6,935 bases of DNA from Acidobacteriota bacterium (lineage in GTDB: Bacteria; Acidobacteriota; Terriglobia; UBA7540): positions 1 through 6,935 of the forward strand of contig JAJXZM010000421.1 of assembly GCA_021780055.1 (NCBI GenBank). Reading direction: 5' to 3'. Position numbers and translations under genes: made by a program. Positions within the stretch are counted from its first letter, which is position 1, and each line of letters starts with the position of its first letter. Shown here in pieces: positions 1 through 5,807 of the stretch. The notes under the pieces are model-generated. The model was not told the origin of the DNA. It made no database searches and worked only from the letters and a program-made list of their open reading frames with translations.

Positions 1-1
1 G

Positions 2-88
2 GAACTGACGTACCGGGAAACGCTGGCGACTTACATGCTGGCTGTCGAGCAGTTGAACGAATCGGCCGGCACGAGGCAAATGCCATGA
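2..88 (+). CDS. Outer-membrane efflux protein, TolC/CzcC-like, C-terminal end only (5' truncated by window)
   Basis: The reading frame is open from base 2 and gives 28 residues before TGA at 86-88, containing YRETLATYMLAVEQLNESAG. This Tyr-x3-Leu-x2-Tyr-x2-Ala-Val-x2-Leu helix followed by Ala-Gly is typical of the last periplasmic helix of TolC-family outer-membrane factors in metal-efflux operons (seen from memory of the family, not searched). Such proteins form the trimeric outer-membrane duct that docks onto an adaptor and an RND pump. Context supports the call: the stop overlaps the adaptor start as ATGA, indicating translational coupling in one operon, and adaptor and permease genes follow. 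With only the tail visible, the family call rests largely on position in the operon. Confidence 0.65.
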   Translation, partial: ELTYRETLATYMLAVEQLNESAGTRQMP

Positions 89-1272
89 ATGCGAATATGA
101 AAACCACGAATGCCGGGAGATGGCAGGTTTTCCTCCTGGCCACTGCTATCGGCACTCTCTTCATGCTTTCAGCTTGCGGAAGCAAGGACTCCGGCCCCAG
201 CGCCGCGCGGACAACTGCCTACGGGTCAGGGGGGGCCGAGAAAGCGGAATTGTTCAGCGTGCCACAGAACCAGATGTCGCACGTGCAGATTATTACGGCC
301 GAACAGCAGGCCTTCCCGGTGGTGTTGCGCCTGTCGGGGTCGGTTGCTTACAACGCTTTCCAGACGACGCCGGTGATTACCCAGGTAAGCGGACCCGTGA
401 CACAGGTGCTGGTCTATCCTGGCCAGACGGTCCGGACCGGCCAGCCGTTGCTTTACGTCAGCAGCCCTGATTTCGCCCAGTTGCGGTCCAATTACCTGAA
501 GGCCCACGACGCCTACCAGCTTGCCCAGGCCAACATGGAACGCGATCAGGATCTTTACACGCACCATGCCATTGCGCAGGTTGATCTTTTGCAGGCACAG
601 TCCACCCGCAATCAGGCGATGGCCGATCTTCAGGCTTCAGAACAATCTTTGCAGGTGATCGGCATCAGCGATCCCAGCCACTTGGCGAACGGTCCGGCCA
701 GTGCAAAGATTCCGGTGTTGGCGCCCATCGCAGGGGAAGTGGTGGAGAGAATGGTGCAGCCGGGGCAGGTGATCCAGGCTGGCGGGACACAGGTGTTCAC
801 GATTTCCAATATGAGCACGGTCTGGGTGCTGGTGAATGTTTATCAGAACGACCTCGGGTCGATTCACCTCGGTGATCCCGTAACGGTTGAGACAAACGCC
901 TTCCCGACAGTCTTTCACGGTCGGATTTCATATATATCTCCTTCTCTTGATCCCGACACTCGCACATTAAAGGTCCGCATCGTTACCAACAATCCTCACG
1001 GGATTCTGAAGAAGGACATGTACGTCACGGCCATTGTGCAGTCCGGGAAAACGAAGGCACTGACGGTTCCCGATGACGCTGTTCTGCGGAATGATGTGAA
1101 TGAACCTTTTGTCTATGTTATGTCGGGAGCTGGCCAGTTCTCGCGCCAACTGGTAACGATCGGCCACAGCGAAAGCGGGCAGACGCAGATTCTCAGCGGG
1201 CTCAAGGAAGGCGACAAAGTGGTCGGGAACGGAAGTCTATTTCTGCAATTTGCCAGCTCGCTCACGGAATGA
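85..1272 (+). CDS. RND efflux periplasmic adaptor (membrane-fusion) lipoprotein, HME/CusB-CzcB type
   Basis: This protein bridges the inner-membrane RND pump to the outer-membrane duct. Residues 14-31 form a lipoprotein signal peptide ending in the lipobox LSAC, so C31 is the likely lipidated residue. A first lipoyl-like half (about 103-130, GPVTQVLVYPGQTV then SSPDF) is followed by an alpha-helical hairpin rich in Gln and Ala (about 131-200), the second lipoyl half (about 210-240, APIAGEVVERMVQPGQ), a beta-barrel (about 245-318, including LDPDTRTLKVR) and a membrane-proximal domain (about 325-395, TVPDDAVLRN and GLKEGDKVVGNG). The length of 395 aa is normal. No N-terminal His/Met-rich metal-binding segment or YHS-like domain is seen, and C31 is the only cysteine. 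The ATG at 85 is preferred over the in-frame ATG at 97 because GAGG at 73-76 lies 8 bases upstream and the start overlaps the previous stop. Substrate cannot be read from this subunit. Confidence 0.92.
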   Translation: MNANMKTTNAGRWQVFLLATAIGTLFMLSACGSKDSGPSAARTTAYGSGGAEKAELFSVPQNQMSHVQIITAEQQAFPVVLRLSGSVAYNAFQTTPVITQVSGPVTQVLVYPGQTVRTGQPLLYVSSPDFAQLRSNYLKAHDAYQLAQANMERDQDLYTHHAIAQVDLLQAQSTRNQAMADLQASEQSLQVIGISDPSHLANGPASAKIPVLAPIAGEVVERMVQPGQVIQAGGTQVFTISNMSTVWVLVNVYQNDLGSIHLGDPVTVETNAFPTVFHGRISYISPSLDPDTRTLKVRIVTNNPHGILKKDMYVTAIVQSGKTKALTVPDDAVLRNDVNEPFVYVMSGAGQFSRQLVTIGHSESGQTQILSGLKEGDKVVGNGSLFLQFASSLTE

Positions 1273-1306
1273 CCTAGAGCGTCTGTTCGGTAAGCCGGAC
1301 CATCTT

Positions 1307-1330
1307 ATGCCGGGATTAAACTTAATATGA
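1307..1330 (+). other. Possible 7-codon leader ORF overlapping the permease start
   Basis: The 54-base gap between adaptor and permease has no clear Shine-Dalgarno sequence in front of the permease ATG at 1327. An ATG at 1307 opens a tiny frame encoding MPGLNLI, and its TGA at 1328-1330 overlaps the permease ATG as ATGA. Stop-start overlaps of this kind can couple translation, but such a short frame can easily arise by chance and it too lacks a strong ribosome-binding site. This is a tentative call. Confidence 0.15.
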
Positions 1331-4300
1331 TCCATCGCATTGTTCATTTCGCCCTGAATCAGCGTTTTTTCATCCTAGTGCTTGTGGGCTTCCTGATTGT
1401 CGGAGGGATCCTGTCGTTCGAGCGGATGCCGGTTGACGCCTACCCGGACCTTTCGCCTCCGCTGGTTGAGATCATCACGCAGTGGCCAGGCCACGCCTCG
1501 GAAGAAGTGGAGCGCCTGATTACGGTGCCTATCGAAGTCGAAATGAATGGCATGCCACAGCTCGAAACGATGCGCTCGATCTCTCTCTACGGCCTTTCCG
1601 ACGTCATCATGTCGTTCCGGTTCGGCACCGATAAGTATTTTTGCAGGCAACAGGCCTTCCAACGTCTTTCAGATGTTTCGCTCCCGGTCGGCGTCACTCC
1701 GGGCCTTTCTCCTCTTTCGAGCCCCAGCGACCTGATCTACCGCTACGTCCTTCAAAGCCCCGACCGCTCGCCGCAGGAACTGAAAACGATACAGGACTGG
1801 GTCCTGAACCACGCATATCGCTCGGTCCCCGGCGTGGCGGACGATTCGGGGTTTGGCGGGACGACCATGCAGTACCAGGTGTTGCTGGACCCCGCTCAGC
1901 TTTACAGCTATCACGTCACCGTCCCGCAGATTTTGAACTCGCTGTCTGCCAACAACGCCAATACGGGCGGCGGCTTTTACTCGCAAGGCGGGCAGTTCTA
2001 CTACGTTCGGGGCATCGGGCTGGTCCGGGACACCCAGGACATTGGCAACATCGTTGTGGCCAGCCATAAGGGCGCCCCGGTGTTTATAAAGGACATCGGT
2101 AAGGTGGTGATTGGCCATGCGCCGCGCCTGGGCGAATTCGGCTTTATGAACAATGACGATGCCGTTGAAGGCGTCATCATGATGCGTACGGGCGAGCAGA
2201 CGCAATATGTGCTCCAGCGTGTCGAGCAGGAAACCAAATATCTGAACACCCAGGTGCTGCCCAAAGACGTCAAAATCCACACTTTTTACGATCGCAGCGG
2301 CCTGGTGGCTTTGACGACCTCGACGGTAGAGGACAACCTGCTGCGGGGAATGATCCTGGTCCTGATTGTGCTGATGTTTTTCCTGGTGAGCGTGCGCGCG
2401 GCGGTCATCACGGCCCTCACCATCCCGCTTTGCCTGTTGTTTTCTTTTGTATTTCTGCACCTGGAAGGGGTTTCGGCCAATTTGCTGTCGATAGGAGCGA
2501 TTGATTTCGGAATCCTTATTGACGGCACCGTGGTGATGATGGAGAACATCTACCGCGAGCTCGGCTTGCGGGCGGGAGAGGATTATAACCTCAAGGAAGC
2601 CATTCTTGCGGGGGCTCGAGATGTGGACCGTCCGGTCTTCTATTCGGTTGCCGTTATCATTGCGGGCTACCTGCCGATTTACGCGCTCCGAGGCGCCTCC
2701 GGGCGGCTTTTTCACCCCATGGCCGACACCATGTCTTACGCGCTGGTCGGCGCGCTGCTGCTTTCATTGACGCTGGTGCCGGTACTTATCTCCTACTGGT
2801 TCAAAGCAGGTGTTAAGGAGAAAGTGAACCGTCCGTTCGAGTGGATCAAGCGGATCTACGGACGGCAGCTTGATTGGGCCCTCGATCACCGCGTGCTCAT
2901 GCTGGGGATTGGCCTTGCGATCTTTGCCGGTACTTCGTTGCTGGTTCCGCTGATCGGCGGCGAGTTTATGCCTCACCTGGATGAAGGCGCTTTGTGGGTT
3001 CGGGCAACCATGCCGTACACGATTTCCTGGCAGGAGGCCGCCAAGATCGCTCCTCAAGTTCGCCGCATCCTCATGTCCTATCCGCAGGTGACGGAGGTTG
3101 GCTCGGAGTTGGGCCGTCCAGACGACGGAACTGACCCTACGGGATTTTTCAATTGCGAGTTTTATGTCGGCCTTAAGCCTTACAGCGATAAATCCTGGAA
3201 GACGGGACCGATCCGGAACAAAGACGAGCTCATCAAATCCATCAACAGCAAGCTCACCACTTTTCCCGGCATCATCTTCAACTACACGCAGCCGGCCGAG
3301 GACGCCGTGGACGAGGCGTTGACCGGACTGAAGAGCGCACTGGCCGTCAAGGTTTACGGCCCTGACCTCCATGTTCTGCAGAACACCGCACTGAGAATCA
3401 AGACAGCCCTCAGCAATGTTCCTGGTTTTGCTGACCTGATTGTGGTGCGAGAGCTTGGCCAGCCCAGTCTGCTGATTCATATCAACCGGCAGAAGATTGC
3501 GCGATACGGGGTGAACGTTTCCGATGTCGAAGCGGTAATTGGAGCCGCGATCGGCGGCCAGCCGGCAACGCAGGTGATCCAGGGCGAAAAGTTGTTCGAT
3601 CTGATAGTGCGGATGAAGCCGCAATTCCGGTCGGACCCGAACTCTATTGGCAACCTGCTTGTCGGGACGCCGGATGGCCAGCAGGTTCCCCTGAAGGACC
3701 TGGCGGACATCAGCGTTGGCAACGGGGCCGCATTCATCTATCGTGAGGACAACTCGCGGTACATCGGCATCCAATACAGCGTCGAAGGCCGCGACCTGGC
3801 AGGCGCCGTCGTCGCTGGCCAACGGGCCATTGCGCCGATTGTGCATTCATTGCCGCAAGGGTATCGCGTCACCTGGGGCGGTGAGTACAGCGAATACGTC
3901 GCCGCCAGGAAGCAACTCGATGTAATCGCTCCGTTGACCGTCCTGCTGATCTTCCTGATCCTGTTTGCCCTCTATGGAAACTTCAAGTTTCCTGTGGCCA
4001 TTGCCATCGGTGTGGTGACGACAGAGCCTGTTGGGGCTCTGCTGGCGTTGAAACTGACCCATACTCCGTTCAGTGTTTCCTCGGTCCTCGGGTTGCTGGT
4101 TCTCATGGGTGTTTCGACGGAGATGGCCGTGGTACTCTATTCCTATATCAATAAGCTGCGGCTGGAAGGGAAGGGCATCCGCGAAGCGACACATCAGGCT
4201 GCCTTGCTCCGGTTGCGGCCGATTATGATGACGGCGCTGGTGGCATGCCTGGGCTTGCTGCCGGCGGCCCTGTCGCATGGAATCGGATCGGATACGCAAC

Positions 4301-4416
4301 GGCCCTTTGCCATAGTGATTGTGGGGGGGCTGATTTCACCACTGCTGCTGGGCTTTTTCGTAAACCCAATCCTTTACAGCCTGGTGGCGCGCGACGGCGA
4401 CGTTTTGCAGGTATAG
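1327..4416 (+). CDS. Heavy-metal-efflux RND permease, CzcA/CusA family
   Basis: This is the proton-driven inner-membrane pump of the tripartite complex, expected to work as a trimer. The 1029 residues match the family length and show the duplicated RND layout: TM1 (about 13-31), a large periplasmic porter region, TM2-TM6 (about 340-492), TM7 (about 522-541), a second periplasmic region, and TM8-TM12 (about 867-1020). TM4 carries DFGILIDGTVVMMEN, with D393, D399 and E406 at the same 6- and 7-residue spacing as D402, D408 and E415 of CzcA, which are needed for proton coupling. The stretch RPIMMTALVACLGLLPAALS near the end is CzcA-like. By hand alignment from memory, CusA methionines 573, 623 and 672 correspond to R559, N609 and E663, while CusA E625 corresponds to E611, which argues against Cus-type Cu/Ag transport. 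No alternative start exists upstream because of an in-frame TAA at 1291. The exact substrate is unknown. Confidence 0.93.
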   Translation: MIHRIVHFALNQRFFILVLVGFLIVGGILSFERMPVDAYPDLSPPLVEIITQWPGHASEEVERLITVPIEVEMNGMPQLETMRSISLYGLSDVIMSFRFGTDKYFCRQQAFQRLSDVSLPVGVTPGLSPLSSPSDLIYRYVLQSPDRSPQELKTIQDWVLNHAYRSVPGVADDSGFGGTTMQYQVLLDPAQLYSYHVTVPQILNSLSANNANTGGGFYSQGGQFYYVRGIGLVRDTQDIGNIVVASHKGAPVFIKDIGKVVIGHAPRLGEFGFMNNDDAVEGVIMMRTGEQTQYVLQRVEQETKYLNTQVLPKDVKIHTFYDRSGLVALTTSTVEDNLLRGMILVLIVLMFFLVSVRAAVITALTIPLCLLFSFVFLHLEGVSANLLSIGAIDFGILIDGTVVMMENIYRELGLRAGEDYNLKEAILAGARDVDRPVFYSVAVIIAGYLPIYALRGASGRLFHPMADTMSYALVGALLLSLTLVPVLISYWFKAGVKEKVNRPFEWIKRIYGRQLDWALDHRVLMLGIGLAIFAGTSLLVPLIGGEFMPHLDEGALWVRATMPYTISWQEAAKIAPQVRRILMSYPQVTEVGSELGRPDDGTDPTGFFNCEFYVGLKPYSDKSWKTGPIRNKDELIKSINSKLTTFPGIIFNYTQPAEDAVDEALTGLKSALAVKVYGPDLHVLQNTALRIKTALSNVPGFADLIVVRELGQPSLLIHINRQKIARYGVNVSDVEAVIGAAIGGQPATQVIQGEKLFDLIVRMKPQFRSDPNSIGNLLVGTPDGQQVPLKDLADISVGNGAAFIYREDNSRYIGIQYSVEGRDLAGAVVAGQRAIAPIVHSLPQGYRVTWGGEYSEYVAARKQLDVIAPLTVLLIFLILFALYGNFKFPVAIAIGVVTTEPVGALLALKLTHTPFSVSSVLGLLVLMGVSTEMAVVLYSYINKLRLEGKGIREATHQAALLRLRPIMMTALVACLGLLPAALSHGIGSDTQRPFAIVIVGGLISPLLLGFFVNPILYSLVARDGDVLQV

Positions 4417-4431
4417 AATTTTAAGCCATCC

Positions 4432-4453
4432 CTTCCCGGTTGCTTCCCGGTTG
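4432..4453 (+). repeat. Tandem 11-base direct repeat, two perfect copies
   Basis: The unit CTTCCCGGTTG occurs at 4432-4442 and again immediately at 4443-4453, followed by a degenerate partial third copy (TCTTCCGGCTGG). It begins 16 bases after the permease stop and runs directly into a hairpin. It could be a protein-binding site or simple replication slippage; the sequence does not decide. Confidence 0.7.
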
Positions 4454-4489
4454 TCTTCCGGCTGGCTCTTCAAAATTGTGCCGGAGGAC
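4453..4489 (+). terminator. Hairpin downstream of the efflux operon (possible mRNA 3' end)
   Basis: GTCTTCCGGC (4453-4462) pairs with GCCGGAGGAC (4480-4489) over 10 base pairs with a single G-U, closing a 17-base loop. It lies 36 bases after the permease stop. No T-run follows, so it is not a classical intrinsic terminator; it may stabilise the 3' end of the efflux message or aid termination by other means. The stem is visible; the function is inferred. Confidence 0.4.
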
Positions 4490-4557
4490 CCTGCTGCCGC
4501 GTGCGCCGACTCTCGATCAGCGTCTGCCAGGCTGCGTGTCGGAGCCTGCTGTTCAAA

Positions 4558-4587
4558 TTGATTTTTCCCGCATATCGCGGTTAGAAT
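4558..4587 (+). promoter_or_regulatory. Candidate sigma-70-type promoter for the DsbA-like gene
   Basis: TTGATT (4558-4563) and TAGAAT (4582-4587) are separated by 18 bases and match the -35 and -10 consensus at 4 of 6 and 5 of 6 positions. A transcript would start near 4594-4597 and leave a leader of about 40 bases before the TTG start. The spacer of 220 bases and the hairpin upstream fit a separate transcription unit. Promoter motifs of this quality occur by chance, so this is a moderate call. Confidence 0.4.
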
Positions 4588-4620
4588 CAAAAATTATCGG
4601 GCAATGGGGTTTCGCTGACG

Positions 4621-4627
4621 AAAGGAG
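4621..4627 (+). promoter_or_regulatory. Strong ribosome-binding site fixing a TTG start
   Basis: AAAGGAG lies 9 bases upstream of TTG at 4637. It is the best Shine-Dalgarno match noticed in the window. The frame has no ATG for almost 300 codons, and the hydrophobic export signal begins just after the TTG, so this site decides the start. Confidence 0.8.
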
Positions 4628-4636
4628 TCTGGAAGC

Positions 4637-5776
4637 TTGATCAAAAGGCACTGCAATAAAATCTTGTCAGGCGAGGGAGTGTTCGCCTTTTTGGTGATTG
4701 CCATCATCGCTTTGGTAACGGTCCCTTATAGGATTTCGGCCAACACTGCCGCCACAAACCAGAAGATTATTCGTTATGTGCGCGAGAGATTTGGCATTCC
4801 AGATGCGGCCAAGCTGACCGTGGCACCGTTTCAGGATTCGGGGTTCAGTGACTTCTACAAAACCGTCATCACGGTCGAGGACGGAGCAAAGAAATCCGCA
4901 CAGCCTGCACTGATCACCAAAGACGGACGCTATCTGGTGTTCGGCGATGTACTTGTAGCCTCAGCCACTGCGCAGCCCAATATTGCCCAGAATTCTTCGG
5001 TCGCTGACAAAAAGATTGTTGATTTTGTCAGGACCAAATTTAAAGTTCCTCCGGATGTCAAGCTGACCGTTGGGCCGTTCCACGAATCACAATTCAGTGA
5101 TTTTTACGAGGCAGTCATTTCCGGTTCGGAGGGGGAAAAGAAGTCTTCGACACCCGCCTTCATAACCAAGGACGGCCGCTACACGGTGATCGGAAGTATC
5201 TTTAACCTCAATGCCGATCCCCGAAGTGAAGTCGAAAATACGATCTCTCTGAGAAATCAACCCACGGTCGGCCCAGCCGACGCTCCGGTGACGATTGTAG
5301 AGTTTGCGGACCTCGAATGCCCCACTTGCGCGGAAACGCAGCAGTTCTTTGAGCAACAGCTTTTGCCGAAGTACGGCAACAAGATACGGATCATCTTCAA
5401 AGAATACCCGCTGGTCACCATTCACGACTGGGCGCTGCAGGCCGCCATTGCCAATGAATGCGCTTATCAGTTGAACCCTGCGTCCTATTTCCGGTATCGC
5501 TCCGTCATTTACGAGAGCCAGGGAATGATCAATGCCGCCAACATCCGGCAGTTGCTTCTGGACTTTGGCCAGCGCGTGGGCTTGAATCAATTGAAGCTTT
5601 CGGTTTGCATGGACTCCCGTGCATCGCTTCCGCGTGTCGAAGCTGACATGCGTGAAGGGCAAAAGCTGGGGATCATGAGCACCCCGACGCTCTTTATCAA
5701 CGGCACCCCGGTAATCGGGTTTTTCCCAGACCGGATTTATCAGTTGATCGACAAGGCTTTGGCTGCTGCAAAGTAA
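4637..5776 (+). CDS. Exported DsbA-like thiol oxidoreductase (thioredoxin fold) with duplicated N-terminal domain
   Basis: Residues 14-33 are a hydrophobic export signal or membrane anchor (GVFAFLVIAIIALVTVP) after a basic N-terminus, placing the protein in the periplasm. Two copies of a domain follow, at about 41-107 and 124-190, sharing LTV-x-PF, FSDFY, KKS and TKDGRY. A DsbA-like thioredoxin domain spans about 208-378: VGPADAPVTIVEFADLECPT leads to the active-site motif C228-P-T-C231, and STPTLFING carries the cis-proline P350 expected opposite the active site. Further cysteines are C6, C274 and C324. The family exchanges disulfides in exported proteins; whether this one oxidises, isomerises or reduces cannot be told. 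At 379 aa it is much longer than classical DsbA because of the extra domains, which may serve for dimerisation or substrate binding as the N-terminal domain of DsbC does (inference). The TTG start is supported by AAAGGAG. It lies downstream of the efflux pump, probably with its own promoter. Confidence 0.88.
   Translation: MIKRHCNKILSGEGVFAFLVIAIIALVTVPYRISANTAATNQKIIRYVRERFGIPDAAKLTVAPFQDSGFSDFYKTVITVEDGAKKSAQPALITKDGRYLVFGDVLVASATAQPNIAQNSSVADKKIVDFVRTKFKVPPDVKLTVGPFHESQFSDFYEAVISGSEGEKKSSTPAFITKDGRYTVIGSIFNLNADPRSEVENTISLRNQPTVGPADAPVTIVEFADLECPTCAETQQFFEQQLLPKYGNKIRIIFKEYPLVTIHDWALQAAIANECAYQLNPASYFRYRSVIYESQGMINAANIRQLLLDFGQRVGLNQLKLSVCMDSRASLPRVEADMREGQKLGIMSTPTLFINGTPVIGFFPDRIYQLIDKALAAAK
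4757..5206 (+). repeat. Intragenic tandem duplication coding for two N-terminal domains, 249-base period
   Basis: Residues 41-107 align without any gap to 124-190 at an offset of exactly 83 residues. By hand count about 35 of some 65 positions are identical. Matching DNA words survive at the same offset, for example AAGCTGACCGT at 4811 and 5060 and TTCAGTGA at 4844 and 5093. This indicates duplication within the gene followed by divergence. The 16-residue linker between copies (about 108-123) is rich in Ala, Ser, Asn and Gln. Confidence 0.85.
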
Positions 5777-5806
5777 GCCGTCCGGGTTGCATTGAGTCCA
5801 CGGCTT
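5775..5806. terminator. Hairpin between convergent genes, possible bidirectional terminator
   Basis: AAGCCGT (5775-5781) and ACGGCTT (5800-5806) are perfect inverted repeats of 7 bp. An inner GGGT/GTCC pairing with wobbles could lengthen the stem past a C-C bulge. The structure starts in the stop codon of the DsbA-like gene and ends just before the stop of the opposing MFS gene, where a shared terminator is expected. T-runs are weak on both strands, so termination is inferred from position. Confidence 0.4.
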
Positions 5807-5807
5807 C

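Noticed and set aside
97..1272. Alternative adaptor start at the second Met (97)
   Set aside because: It lacks a ribosome-binding site, whereas the ATG at 85 has GAGG 8 bases upstream and overlaps the preceding stop. Either start leaves the lipobox intact.
2764..3846. Long open frame of 360 codons on the minus strand inside the permease gene
   Set aside because: It is antisense to a clear RND permease. Its translation is rich in Arg, His, Gln and Asp without recognisable domains, and such frames arise from the codon bias of GC-rich genes. The 348-codon minus frame at 1669-2715 is rejected for the same reason.
1327..4416. Naming the pump a copper/silver exporter (cusA)
   Set aside because: The CusA methionine positions and the relay lysine appear not conserved in the hand alignment, and no copper chaperone or sensor gene is visible, so no gene symbol was assigned.
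4440..4640. Frame of 66 codons in the spacer before the DsbA-like gene, with a stop overlapping its TTG start (TTGA)
   Set aside because: It starts at TTG without a ribosome-binding site, spans the hairpin and the promoter candidate, and encodes a low-complexity Arg/Pro/Leu-rich peptide with no domain. The overlap is probably chance.
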